A stretch of DNA of 63,134 bases from Candidatus Brocadia sp. (GCA_013360945.1 JABWAQ010000006.1:1-63134), one strand, 5' to 3'; positions 17,747-25,672 are shown, numbered from the stretch's first letter. The notes: a model not told the origin generated them from the letters alone. Numbers and translations are program-made.

Positions 17747-18523
17747 ATGAATATTTTATTATTCATTGATGTCACTGTCAGAAAATTTATCCTTTCGGTG
17801 GGCGAGGTAACACTACTGGCGATTAAAGGACTTATAGGGATTTTTGTGCCTCCGTTCAACCTGAAGCTGTTGCTCCGGGAAATGGATAACTTTGGGACAG
17901 GGTCACTCCTGTTGGTCGATCTTATTGCGCTATTTACGGGGATGGTGATGGCACTGCAGACGATTTATGGATTAAGCATGTACGGAGCGGAAACATATGT
18001 CGGGAGTGTGGTTGCCTTGTCCCTTGTCCGGGAGTTAGGCCCCGTCATGGCTTCAATCATGGTGGGTGCAAGGGTGGGATCCGGTATTGCGGCAGAGATT
18101 GGCTCCATGCAGGTAACAGAACAGATTGATGCCATGCGCGCACTGGGAGCGAGTCCTGTCAAAAAACTCGTGACCCCTAAGATACTCGCCATCATGATCG
18201 CGCTTCCCCTGCTCACGGTTACTGCCGATATCATCGGGATTTTTGGAGGTATGGTTATTGCGGTCTTCGAGCTTGAAATAGATCGCAAGTTCTATATCGA
18301 CTCCGTTTTAACAACCGTTACGATTTCGGATTTATTGAGCGGTATCGGGAAGACCGTCTTTTTTGGGCTGCTTATCGCTGTGCTCGGCTGCTACTTTGGC
18401 TTAAGGACTACCGGAGGCACAACCGGTGTAGGTCGCTCTACGACCATAACCGTTGTGACGATATCGATCCTGATCCTGATTTCAGATTTTTTCCTGACGA
18501 AATTATTTCTGATCATTTTTTAA
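17747..18523 (+). CDS. mlaE: Mla-type ABC transporter permease
   Basis: Integral membrane permease (258 aa, about five to six helices) of the MlaE/DUF140 family, acting with MlaF ATPase and MlaD in phospholipid transport between inner and outer membranes. The family core is present: GARVGSGIAAEIGSMQVTEQ, followed by DAMRALG and PRILA-like PKILAIM. It is first of mlaE-(GxxExxY)-mlaF-mlaD. The insertion of a cassette right after its stop codon separates it from mlaF. Confidence 0.93.
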   Translation: MNILLFIDVTVRKFILSVGEVTLLAIKGLIGIFVPPFNLKLLLREMDNFGTGSLLLVDLIALFTGMVMALQTIYGLSMYGAETYVGSVVALSLVRELGPVMASIMVGARVGSGIAAEIGSMQVTEQIDAMRALGASPVKKLVTPKILAIMIALPLLTVTADIIGIFGGMVIAVFELEIDRKFYIDSVLTTVTISDLLSGIGKTVFFGLLIAVLGCYFGLRTTGGTTGVGRSTTITVVTISILILISDFFLTKLFLIIF

Positions 18524-18532
18524 TTTTTGACC

Positions 18533-18575
18533 TGGACACAGAAAAACACAGATGAGCACAGATTATCCAGATTAT
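18533..18575. repeat. Left end of GxxExxY cassette (ACACAGAT array)
   Basis: Iterated ACACAGAT-type units (GGACACAGA, ACACAGAT, CACAGAT) run into the start of the GxxExxY reading frame, so the repeat itself encodes the first residues (STDYPDY). The inverse array occurs at the other end of the gene. Confidence 0.7.
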
Positions 18576-18956
18576 GAGGATGTTAAACATAAAGAATTGA
18601 CGGAGAAGATTACTAATATTTTCTATAGGGTTTATAATAAACTTGGCTATGGTTTTCTGGAAAAGGTTTACGAAAATGCAATGATGAAAGAACTTAAGAA
18701 AGCAGGTATCCCAGCTGCTTCTCAGTTTCCAATAAAAGTATTTTATGAGGGTGAAATTATGGGTGAGTACTTTGCCGATATACTTGTTGACGATAAGGTA
18801 ATTGTAGAAATAAAAGCTGCGAAGAGTTTAGTAATAGAGAATGAAGCGCAGTTGTTAAATTATTTAAAAGCATCGAAAATTGAAGTTGGACTCTTACTTA
18901 ACTTTGGCCCAAAACCAGAAATTAAACGTAAAATATTTGATAATTTTAGAAAATAG
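18552..18956 (+). CDS. GxxExxY family protein
   Basis: 134-residue protein of the GxxExxY family, with the eponymous motif GFLEKVYEN and a PD-(D/E)xK-like core (ADILVDDKVIVEIKAAKSL) suggesting a nuclease fold. The biochemical role of the family is not established. It interrupts the otherwise compact mla operon. Inverted ACACAGAT-type arrays flank it on both sides and its start codon lies within one of them. This arrangement suggests a small mobile or self-spreading cassette. Length is normal for the family. Confidence 0.88.
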   Translation: MSTDYPDYEDVKHKELTEKITNIFYRVYNKLGYGFLEKVYENAMMKELKKAGIPAASQFPIKVFYEGEIMGEYFADILVDDKVIVEIKAAKSLVIENEAQLLNYLKASKIEVGLLLNFGPKPEIKRKIFDNFRK

Positions 18957-18989
18957 GTATCTGTGGTATCTGTGTAAATCTGTGTCCCG
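18957..18989. repeat. Right end of GxxExxY cassette (inverted ACACAGAT array)
   Basis: The sequence ATCTGTGGTATCTGTGTAAATCTGTGTCCC is, in reverse complement, the same ACACAGAT iteration found at the left end. It ends only 4 nt before the mlaF start codon and occupies the place where a ribosome-binding site would normally lie. Confidence 0.7.
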
Positions 18990-18993
18990 TTTT

Positions 18994-19737
18994 ATGTCCA
19001 AGGTAATTATTGAATTTAAGGACGTTCACATATCCTTTAATGGACTTCTGGTCCATAATGGGATAAACCTATCCATCCTGGAGGGTGAAATTATCTCCCT
19101 CCTGGGCGGAAGTGGTTCCGGGAAGAGTGTCCTCCTGAAAGAATTAATTGGGCTTGTGAAGCCTGACAAAGGGGACATCACGGTCTTTGGTAAGAATGTG
19201 ACCCGGATGAAAGAAAGTGAACTGATCAAGTTGCGGGAACATGTGGGATTGTTATTTCAAGGTGCCGCCCTGTTTGACTCCCTCACGGTGTTTGAAAATA
19301 TCGCCTATCCGCTCCGTGAACACTTGCAACTCACTGAGAAGGAAATTCAAACGCGGGTAGCGGAAAAACTACAACTTGTGGGACTGAGTGGAATTGAAAA
19401 CAAGATGCCGTCAGAACTAAGCGGCGGGATGAAGAAGCGGGTCGGACTTGCACGGGCAATTGCAACCGAACCTGATATTATCCTGTACGATGAACCCACA
19501 ACGGGCCTGGACCCGATGACTGCCCAACGCATTAATGAGTTGATTATCGAATTGCAGAAGAAATTGGGGGTCACCACAATTGTTGTAACTCATGATCTGC
19601 ACTGCGTGATGACCGTCTCTGACAGGATTGCCATGCTTCACGAGGGGAAGATTATCACCGTTGGGACATGGGAAGAACTGGTAAATTCCAGTATACAAGC
19701 GGTGAAGGATTTTATCAGTGGCACTATCTGTGAGTAA
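18994..19737 (+). CDS. mlaF: Mla-type ABC transporter ATP-binding protein
   Basis: Cytoplasmic ATPase (247 aa) energising phospholipid movement. It has Walker A GGSGSGKSVL, the ABC signature LSGGMKKRVGLARA, Walker B IILYDEPTTGLDP, and the switch His in VVTHDLH. The ATG at 18994 (MSKVIIEFKDV) is the family-consistent start. Longer in-frame codons reach back into the GxxExxY gene and repeat. There is no clear Shine-Dalgarno sequence because the inverted repeat abuts the start, so expression may depend on the cassette. mlaD follows after 12 nt. Confidence 0.93.
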   Translation: MSKVIIEFKDVHISFNGLLVHNGINLSILEGEIISLLGGSGSGKSVLLKELIGLVKPDKGDITVFGKNVTRMKESELIKLREHVGLLFQGAALFDSLTVFENIAYPLREHLQLTEKEIQTRVAEKLQLVGLSGIENKMPSELSGGMKKRVGLARAIATEPDIILYDEPTTGLDPMTAQRINELIIELQKKLGVTTIVVTHDLHCVMTVSDRIAMLHEGKIITVGTWEELVNSSIQAVKDFISGTICE

Positions 19738-19749
19738 AGGGGGACTTTT

Positions 19750-20565
19750 ATGACAAGAGAACAATTTACTGAAATACGGGTAGGACTTTTTACGCTGATA
19801 ACCTTGGCAGGTTTTGGCGCCATGGTCTTTATTCTCGGTTCTCAAAAGGGATATTTTGGACCTCAAATTACATTAAAGACGAAGTTTTCGAATGTATACG
19901 GATTGAAGGCAGGCGCTCCGGTGCGATTTATGGGCGTGGGGATTGGTCAGGTACAGAATATCATTTTATCCGATAAATTGCCTTGCACAGAGGTTGATGT
20001 GATACTAAGGGTGGATAAAGCGGTTCAGAAAAATATTACCCGCGACTCCATCGCTACGATTAAGTGGTTGAGCTATGTGACCGGAGATTCTTACGTGGAG
20101 ATTTCATCCGGTGCATGCCTTGAACCTGTGGTGGAGGATGGCGATTCGATAAAAAGTGTAGATCCGGTTGATTATACCGATGCGCTTGAGAACGGTATGA
20201 GCATAGCAGAATCTTTTTCAAAAATTTTAAAGAAACTGGAGAAAGGAGAACTGGTAGAGTCATTAAGTAATGTCACAAAGTCACTGGATGAAAGCGTCAA
20301 GGCCTTCCAAAAAGGGGACGGGCTGCTCTACTCCCTTATGTACGACCCGGAAGGCAAACGGATCCTGGGAAATTTGGTTAAGACCTCGGAGTCCATGAAC
20401 GAGATTACCGGTAAAATAGCCGGCGGGGAAGGCACCATTGGCGCCCTGATAGCCGATCCGACCCTGTATGAAAATCTCAAAAGACTCCTGGGTGGCGCAG
20501 GGCGCAGCTTTATCCTGCGCAATCTGATTCGAAAAAGTATTGAAAAAGGAAAAGAAGATATGTAG
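19750..20565 (+). CDS. mlaD: MlaD-family MCE-domain lipid carrier
   Basis: 271-aa protein with an N-terminal membrane anchor (residues ~13-32) and a periplasmic MCE domain whose core reads NVYGLKAGAPVRFMGVGIG. It forms the hexameric lipid-binding ring on MlaE. The C-terminal region is helical and includes an LMYDPEGKRILGNL repeat-like stretch. Its stop codon (TAG) is formed by the GTAG end of the palindrome that follows. Confidence 0.92.
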   Translation: MTREQFTEIRVGLFTLITLAGFGAMVFILGSQKGYFGPQITLKTKFSNVYGLKAGAPVRFMGVGIGQVQNIILSDKLPCTEVDVILRVDKAVQKNITRDSIATIKWLSYVTGDSYVEISSGACLEPVVEDGDSIKSVDPVDYTDALENGMSIAESFSKILKKLEKGELVESLSNVTKSLDESVKAFQKGDGLLYSLMYDPEGKRILGNLVKTSESMNEITGKIAGGEGTIGALIADPTLYENLKRLLGGAGRSFILRNLIRKSIEKGKEDM

Positions 20566-20589
20566 GGACACGGTGCTCCGTGTCCCTAC
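20562..20589. terminator. GTAG-CTAC palindrome between convergent mlaD and tusA
   Basis: Perfect 12-nt arms (GTAGGGACACGG) around a 4-nt loop. It supplies the mlaD stop codon and sits between two convergent genes, where it could act as a bidirectional terminator. It is one of several elements sharing the GTAG/CTAC borders. Confidence 0.65.
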
Positions 20590-20595
20590 AATTTA

Positions 20596-20826
20596 CTACT
20601 TCAGCCTCCTGATAAAAACGTGGATCTCTCCATCCGCCTCTTTGATGTCCAGGAGTTGATTCCCTGTGGTATTGCACCAGGAAACAATATCCTTTTTGAT
20701 GCCCTCGTCCGTAGCAATGACCTCAAGCACCTTGCCGATTTCCACGTCTTTCATCTTGACGGACGTTTTAAAGATGGGCATAGGGCACATGAGTCCATAA
20801 CAATCCAGTGTTTCATCCGCCTTCAT
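20596..20826 (-). CDS. TusA-like sulfur carrier
   Basis: 76-residue protein of the TusA/SirA/YeeD family. The N-terminal motif CYGLMCPMPIFK contains the CPxP signature with the sulfur-carrying Cys. Such proteins relay persulfide sulfur to thiolation, molybdenum cofactor or dissimilatory sulfur pathways. It lies upstream of iscU on the other side of repeat DNA, close to other sulfur-handling genes in this window, but it has its own transcription unit. Confidence 0.88.
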   Translation of the reverse strand: MKADETLDCYGLMCPMPIFKTSVKMKDVEIGKVLEVIATDEGIKKDIVSWCNTTGNQLLDIKEADGEIHVFIRRLK

Positions 20827-21108
20827 AATAAAATTCTCAGTGTTATTCTAATTCGAACCTGGTTAAATTGTTACTCAATTCCCTGATAAACATTATCAGG
20901 TTGCCAAAGGCAACGACTCAGGTAGCCGCATGGCTTTAGCCTGCGCAGACTGAAGTCTGCGGCTACCAGTTTGAATTTCCTATACGTACATGTAGCACGA
21001 CATTTATGTCGATGTCCTGCGAACTGAAGTTCGCGCTACACAGACGGTAAAAACCTGGTTTTTATTAAGGTTATTCAAAAAACTAAAGTGTTGTGAAACT
21101 CCTTATAT
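20827..21108. repeat. Spacer with two large GTAG-CTAC palindromes
   Basis: Two hairpin-forming elements lie at about 20922-20966 (GTAGCCGCA ... TGCGGCTAC) and 20992-21039 (GTAGCACGA ... TCGCGCTAC). No coding frame is seen. Confidence 0.75.
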
Positions 21109-21534
21109 TTAATGCCCGTGATGTTCGTCGTGAGCATGATGCTTCTTTTTTTCAAGGCCTTTGCCAGTCGTCTTCTTGAGATAATCATCGATGGCTGCCT
21201 CAATGGCCTCTTCGGCAAGCACGGAACAATGCATCTTGGCCGGGGGAAGGCCGTCTAATGCCTCTGCAACTGCCTTGTTGGTGAGTTGGAGGGCCTCGTC
21301 CAGGGTCTTTCCCTTAATCATCTCGGTGGAAATACTGCTGGTGGCAATGGCAGCCCCACACCCGAAGGTCTTGAATTTCACATCGACAATGACATTGTCT
21401 TTGACCTTTATGGACATCTTCATAATGTCCCCACAAGCCGGATTTCCAACCTCCCCTACGCCATCGGCGTCGGAGAAATCCCCTACATTCCGGGGATTTG
21501 CAAAATGATCCATAACTTTAGCGCTGTATTGCAT
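21109..21534 (-). CDS. iscU: Fe-S cluster scaffold protein IscU/NifU-N type
   Basis: 141-residue scaffold on which Fe-S clusters are built. The three ligand cysteines are in PACGDIMKM, TFGCGAAIA and MHCSVLAEEA. After the domain comes a His-rich tail (HHAHDEHHGH) that may bind metal. It is separated by about 7 kb from the desulfurase homologue at 28779-29954, its expected partner. That homologue lacks the PLP lysine, so the sulfur source for this scaffold is an open question. A decayed Uma2 gene lies just upstream. Confidence 0.93.
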   Translation of the reverse strand: MQYSAKVMDHFANPRNVGDFSDADGVGEVGNPACGDIMKMSIKVKDNVIVDVKFKTFGCGAAIATSSISTEMIKGKTLDEALQLTNKAVAEALDGLPPAKMHCSVLAEEAIEAAIDDYLKKTTGKGLEKKKHHAHDEHHGH

Positions 21535-21550
21535 AATAGAACTCCTAATC

Positions 21551-21836
21551 TCAAAAGATTTCCTTTAAAACTATTGTTAAGCCTTTCAAAGCGGGCGATT
21601 CAAGGGTGTCGGTTTTGCCATACGTCTGGCAAAGCTGATAGGTGTTATCTTTTAGGATATGAACCTCTATTTCTTCCTCTTCTGGAAGTACTATCCAATA
21701 TTCTTTAACGCCAAATCTCGCATAGAGTTTCTTTTTTTGCACCATATCCCGGTAAACACTATTTTCAGAAATTATTTCTATGGCCAGATCGGGTGCACCC
21801 TGTATATTTTTTCTTTTCTGTAATGACCGTCACCAT
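21551..21836 (-). pseudogene. Uma2-family endonuclease remnant (frameshifted, 5'-truncated)
   Basis: The C-terminal 64 codons read cleanly (KLYARFGVKEYWIV). The upstream family segment GAPDLAIEIISENSVYRDM continues in another frame. The shift coincides with an A6 run near 21810, where five A residues would restore a frame beginning at an ATG (21836) with a strong AGGAGG site 6 nt upstream. Only about half of the usual ~190 residues exist. It is a degraded Uma2 (PD-(D/E)xK nuclease-fold) gene. Confidence 0.7.
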
Positions 21837-22270
21837 AGATAGACCTCCTGGTCTTTTTTATCTTACAGCCCTTTGAGAAAATTCTACGACGTTACAAATA
21901 CTTCATTTTCCTTCTTCTTTGGGATTATCGTATAAAACGCTTGAGATTTCAAGGATTTTATACAGGAAAAGAGGAGTCACGAGGGGAAACACAGCGCATT
22001 TTTGATAGAAAAAGAATGCCGGAGGATTGATAATATGTGAAGAAATCCTTTACAAATCTATTACTATGTCCTTGGCAAAAACGTAGAGATTCATTGCGTC
22101 GTTCACAGTTCATGCAACAGGGGAGAAGAGGGGAGAAGGGTCACATCTTAAAAATAAATGTTGGCCTTTCTTACTGAAAAAGGTCAAATCGACAAGGTAA
22201 AGGATAATTAATATTTAAGATGCAACCCAACCCTCTCTCCAGAAAATGCCTACATACTTCTGGTACAAAA
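21837..22270. other. Gene-free stretch
   Basis: AT-rich spacer with some purine-rich runs (about 22120-22145). No homologous frame, RNA gene or strong hairpin was recognised. Confidence 0.5.
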
Positions 22271-22675
22271 CTAGGCAACAACACTATCTATCCCCTCTGA
22301 TAATTCCATGGTTTGTTCAAAACCAATGGTTTTCACGCTAGCCAATTTTTTCTGAAACTCATTAACAATCTTTGTTGAAAAGTTTTTCCATTGGCTTTCA
22401 TTAAGGAGGTAGATATCTCCTTTGTAATGCAGATGGGCGATCTTGATTCCACCAGGCCATTGCCAGGGGCGTAAACGGGCTTTTGCAGTAGTTTGTTCTC
22501 CTATCGCCATACCACTTGGGACAAAGGCATTTTCAGCCATGAGAGACTCTGCAGGCACAGGTTTAAGTTTATATTCCTCTATGGTATTTCCGATCATATC
22601 CATATTTTTAAGCCAAATAGGTGCCGGTATCCCATATATCCATCGCCTTATTAAAAAAGGATTTGCTCCGTTCAT
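22271..22675 (-). CDS. Uncharacterised protein of a radical SAM cassette
   Basis: 134 residues if it starts at the ATG at 22675 (NGANPFLIRRW...); an in-frame ATG five codons upstream (22690) is also possible. I recognise no family. Notable features are the PAPIWLKNMDMIG segment, a WPGG turn in the middle, and a mixed alpha/beta pattern without signal peptide or membrane helix. It lies downstream of a radical SAM/SPASM gene on the same strand, so it may be a modified substrate, a partner or a chaperone-like component. That role is inferred from position only. Confidence 0.6.
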   Translation of the reverse strand: MNGANPFLIRRWIYGIPAPIWLKNMDMIGNTIEEYKLKPVPAESLMAENAFVPSGMAIGEQTTAKARLRPWQWPGGIKIAHLHYKGDIYLLNESQWKNFSTKIVNEFQKKLASVKTIGFEQTMELSEGIDSVVA

Positions 22676-22725
22676 TGTTTCACCCTCCATAAAGTATATC
22701 GCTTATGTAACACAAAAAGAAAAAT

Positions 22726-22917
22726 TTACAAGTTAAACACGGACAAACAAGTTTGTCCGTGCCACCCTAAATGCCGATCAATTGCCGGAGGGGGCCGTCC
22801 CCTTTTCATACTGTTTCCTTCAGCTAAAAAATGATTAATTCCATTTGGAGGAATCTTCTTCGAAATCCCTTTCAGGTGTATAATAATTTTTGCGGGACGT
22901 TGTTTGCAGATTTTCAT
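22726..22917 (-). CDS. Small ORF coupled to radical SAM maturase
   Basis: 63 codons starting 1 nt after the radical SAM stop codon, an arrangement typical of translational coupling. The first ~50 residues are Lys- and Pro-rich (KGISKKIPPNGINHF, then GRPPPAID). The last ~12 residues are encoded by a dispersed palindrome (22738-22761) and so are probably not original. It could be a damaged precursor peptide or chance ORF. No known RiPP motif is visible. Confidence 0.35.
   Translation of the reverse strand: MKICKQRPAKIIIHLKGISKKIPPNGINHFLAEGNSMKRGRPPPAIDRHLGWHGQTCLSVFNL
22738..22761. repeat. Palindrome CACGGACAAAC/GTTTGTCCGTG
   Basis: Perfect 11-nt inverted repeat with a 2-nt loop. Related elements occur at 56988-57016 and 57162-57190. 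Confidence 0.85.
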
Positions 22918-22918
22918 T

Positions 22919-24037
22919 CTATTCTCCTGTCATACAGTCCGCTGTATGCGTTTCTAACAGGTTGTTAAAAAAGACTGATCCAAGTTTCTTCTCAAGGGTT
23001 TGAAAGGTGTTAAATGCAGTAATAATTGCAGTTTTTTCTGCGGCGCATAAGAACGGACTTACCCGGTTATAATATCCGGATGAAAAATAATTTGAGCAGC
23101 CGCACCAGTTCATGCAATAGTCCTTCAGGCTGCATGATAGGCATTCGGTGTTAACTTCACTGCCGGGGTCTGTTTTGCAAAGCATTCGCCCTCTGTTTAA
23201 CCCATCGACGATATTTCCTATGCAGTGTCCATTTCCCGTGTCTGCGCCGATAAGCCTCTCACAGGGATAAATATTTCCTGAAGGTGTGAAGGCAAACTCG
23301 CCGGTACCCATCCTGCAGCGTTCATGAGGTTTGTGTCCTTCGCGCATGATAGCGGCTATTTTGCTGTCAATCAGGCTGATAAAATGGGGGTCTTCTTTAA
23401 GATAATAATCAATATACTGTCTTGAAATCTGTCCATAAATCTCAGGAAGCAATTCAGCCTCTTTTTTTGACCAGGGCGCCGAAAAGTCAGGATTTAAATA
23501 GATCCGTTTTAGTCCAAGGGAAACAAGATATTCCACAACGTGAGGTAAATATTGAAAAGTCTCAGGATGATACACCGCATTAACAAGTACTGAGGGCAGG
23601 GTCTCTTTTGCACGCCTTATCGTGTCTGTAACAATGGTTGAACTTCCTTTGCCATCTGTGAAGCGCCTAAACGCATCCTGTACAAATGGAGGGCCATCGC
23701 AACTTAAGCAGAATCCTATATGGTGTTCATTCAAAAAACCGGCTATTTCATCAGAAAAAATTGTCCCGTTAGTTACCACGGTAAGTTCTACTGATTTCTT
23801 ATGAAATGACGGATGATTTTCTATCAGCTCAGTAATCTTTTTAATAAGTTCAAATTCCAGAAGAGGTTCGCCACCGAAGAAACCGATATCAATCTTTTCT
23901 TCGCAAGGAGTATTTTTGAAGATGAAATCAATAATCTTTTTTGCGATGGATAAAGGCATCCCCGTGTCCTTTTTGTCGATGTAACAATATTGGCATCGCA
24001 TATTACATTGCTGTGTGATGCATAGTGTATATTTCAT
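22919..24037 (-). CDS. Radical SAM/SPASM peptide-maturase-like enzyme
   Basis: 372 residues. The N-terminal radical SAM motif is CNMRCQYC (Cys11, Cys15, Cys18), followed by FFGGEP. The C-terminal SPASM domain has many cysteines for auxiliary clusters: CRMGTGEF, YPCER, CLSCSLKDYCMNWCGC and FLCAAE. Enzymes of this architecture modify peptides or proteins (RiPP maturases, anaerobic sulfatase-maturase relatives). It is preceded by a c-di-GMP-I riboswitch with a terminator and followed directly by two small genes. The substrate is not identified. A quinohaemoprotein-type or RiPP-type target is possible. Confidence 0.85.
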   Translation of the reverse strand: MKYTLCITQQCNMRCQYCYIDKKDTGMPLSIAKKIIDFIFKNTPCEEKIDIGFFGGEPLLEFELIKKITELIENHPSFHKKSVELTVVTNGTIFSDEIAGFLNEHHIGFCLSCDGPPFVQDAFRRFTDGKGSSTIVTDTIRRAKETLPSVLVNAVYHPETFQYLPHVVEYLVSLGLKRIYLNPDFSAPWSKKEAELLPEIYGQISRQYIDYYLKEDPHFISLIDSKIAAIMREGHKPHERCRMGTGEFAFTPSGNIYPCERLIGADTGNGHCIGNIVDGLNRGRMLCKTDPGSEVNTECLSCSLKDYCMNWCGCSNYFSSGYYNRVSPFLCAAEKTAIITAFNTFQTLEKKLGSVFFNNLLETHTADCMTGE

Positions 24038-24079
24038 GGTAAATTCCCTTCCCTGTTTCCAAATAATTACACGTTATTC

Positions 24080-24238
24080 AAATAAAAACAAAAAAGCCTC
24101 ACTGCAAAGATTTTTCCCAAACATCTTCGGCAGTAAGGCTGTCTTCTGACGGATATCCGTCAAGGGCGTAGGCACTACGCCCCTACAAAAGACCCTGTTA
24201 CTTTGCGCCCCCTGATCGCTCAGGGTTTGCCTTTATCG
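24080..24238 (-). promoter_or_regulatory. Cyclic di-GMP-I (GEMM) riboswitch with terminator
   Basis: Read on the minus strand, the leader has GGCAAACC, a GNRA-capped hairpin (CCCUGA-GCGA-UCAGGG), then GGGGCGCAAAG and a closing GCCUUACUGCCGAAG. This is the GEMM-I layout. The G before CAAACC, which favours c-di-GMP over cGAMP, is present, as is the GCAAAG adenine run. The 3' strand of P1 (GCCUUA) is also the 5' arm of a terminator (AGCCTCACTGC / GCAGTAAGGCT plus T-run), so ligand binding should favour read-through. An extra palindrome (24163-24186) extends the P3 arm. It controls the radical SAM gene at 24037. Confidence 0.85.
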
Positions 24239-24523
24239 TTATGTTTTTTGTTGTATTGCTTTTATCTCTTCGTACTTGCTTCGGTTTATTCGATAATAGG
24301 TATGAGAATCTTTTCCTTTATGTTCAAGAATGAGACCTTTCGCCACCAGTTTCGTGAGTGATTCTTTAACCTCCCTTGACTTATGTCTGACTTTTTGCTT
24401 TAACAACCACCACTCAGCGACACCCTCCAGCGTGTCCTCGGCATCGGGATGTTCAGACAGATAGGCTAATATCTCCTGCATAATGGGTGGCTTTCCCGTT
24501 GTACACTTGTCATGCTTTTCCAT
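24239..24523 (-). CDS. Small winged-helix-like DNA-binding protein
   Basis: 94 residues, predicted mostly helical with a C-terminal beta wing (LILEHKGKDSHTYYRINRSKY). The pattern of leucines and charged residues matches MarR/ArsR-like winged-helix or replication-type small regulators, but I cannot name a family. Its stop codon abuts the 5' edge of the riboswitch that leads the radical SAM gene, so it may be part of the same transcript upstream of the switch. A degraded paralogue lies at 25918-26022. Confidence 0.6.
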   Translation of the reverse strand: MEKHDKCTTGKPPIMQEILAYLSEHPDAEDTLEGVAEWWLLKQKVRHKSREVKESLTKLVAKGLILEHKGKDSHTYYRINRSKYEEIKAIQQKT

Positions 24524-24632
24524 GAAAATCTGATTCTGTTAACCCCACGGATGAGGAGGCACAGAAATAATTTGAAAAATATATGTACGCATCTTGACAT
24601 TGACTGGATAAGTCAATGCCTGTATAAAACAC

Positions 24633-24760
24633 ACTCCTAATGGGTGCATTCCCGATTTTTTGTAAATCTGGTTAACCTGGTAGGGTGGGCATCGCCCACC
24701 AAACATCTCGTTCGCGGTGCCTATTTCTTGGTGGGCGATGCCCACCCTACTCCTTTTCCA
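24633..24760. repeat. Partial copy of the ~215-bp MITE
   Basis: The right terminal repeat (GGTGCATTCCCGATTTTTTG) and the central hairpin (GGTGGGCATCGCCCACC ... GGTGGGCGATGCCCACC) match the complete element at 57205-57425. The left end is missing. Confidence 0.8.
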
Positions 24761-25107
24761 TGAAAAATAAAAAATTAATATTTAGACGCAACCTTCGCCC
24801 ACCCCTTGTTCACTGGAGTTACAACCAGGATAGTTGCGCAACTACCTTATAACAGACTTTGTCGATGGGTTTCAGAAGGCAATGTTTACACCACCTCCTG
24901 CCATCCAAGCTACATGGCTTCTGACTTTTTACCATGACGGGACTCTCTCACCCGTTAGAAGGCGCGACCATTCTCTGGGCACGCTAATATTTAAGAAGCA
25001 AACTTTCTGTTCATCCTATCCCCTCTATTCCCCCTGCTAATTCGTTCTTGATTTTGTTATAATTAGATAATACACTATTTATCAAAAGCTTTGTTTAAGG
25101 AGGAGTC
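24761..25107. other. Gene-free stretch with a degenerate repeat
   Basis: Contains a ~90-bp segment (about 24893-24988, including TTTACCATGACGGGACT) related to 35408-35484. Its origin is unclear. The 3' part leads into the phd gene, with an AAGGAGG ribosome site at 25098. Confidence 0.5.
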
Positions 25108-25377
25108 ATGCCGATTATAAAACCCATATCAAGCTTACATAATCAAACAAGGGACATTGCCACTTTATGTCATGAGCAAGACGAACCAATTTACTTGACC
25201 ACGAACGGCCAGGGTGACCTCGTTGTTATGAGCATTGAACACTATGAAAGACTTAAAGCCAAGGTCGAACTTTTCGGAAAACTTGCGGTAGCTCAAGCGC
25301 AAGCCGCAGCAGGAGAAAAAGGGCTTACCCATTCTCAAGTAATGAAAAAACTTCGGCTGCGCTTGCATGACAAATAA
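25108..25377 (+). CDS. Phd/YefM-type antitoxin
   Basis: 89 residues. The N-terminal PIIKPISSLHN segment and VVMSIEHYERLKA are characteristic of the Phd/YefM antitoxin fold, which binds operator DNA and the toxin. It has a strong AAGGAGG ribosome site and overlaps the following toxin gene by 11 nt. Confidence 0.9.
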   Translation: MPIIKPISSLHNQTRDIATLCHEQDEPIYLTTNGQGDLVVMSIEHYERLKAKVELFGKLAVAQAQAAAGEKGLTHSQVMKKLRLRLHDK

Positions 25378-25672
25378 ATACATTGTCCGTTACCTTCCAG
25401 TCGCTGTTGACGATCTTGTCTCTATCTTTGACTGGATCGCAAATGATAGTACAGCTAATGCAGTGACCTTTATTGATAAACTAGACCAACGAATAGGCAA
25501 CCTTAAAGCTCTTCCATTTCTTGGACACATACCAAAAGATGACAAACTCAAAATTTTTGGCTATCGTATCCTTGTTATCGAATCCTATTTGGTATTCTAC
25601 ATCGTCCGTGGTAAAACCGTTGAGATACATCGCATTGTTCACGGTTCGCGCAATTTAGATGACATAGTTTAA
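25367..25672 (+). CDS. RelE/ParE-type toxin
   Basis: 101 residues of the RelE/ParE superfamily: YLPVAVDDLVSIFDWIA at the N-terminus, GYRILVIESYLVFYIV in the core and IVHGSRNLDDIV at the C-terminus. These toxins cleave ribosome-bound mRNA or poison gyrase; which one cannot be told from sequence. It forms a standard antitoxin-toxin pair with the upstream phd gene. Confidence 0.88.
   Translation: MTNKYIVRYLPVAVDDLVSIFDWIANDSTANAVTFIDKLDQRIGNLKALPFLGHIPKDDKLKIFGYRILVIESYLVFYIVRGKTVEIHRIVHGSRNLDDIV

Noticed and set aside
22271..24238. Known RiPP class (for example SCIFF, CXXX-repeat or SbtA systems)
   Set aside because: No Cys-rich, repeat or leader motif of those classes is present in the small ORFs.
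24893..24988. Possible transposase C-terminus shared with 35408-35484
   Set aside because: The two stretches are alike at DNA level but give no consistent protein frame or known transposase motif.
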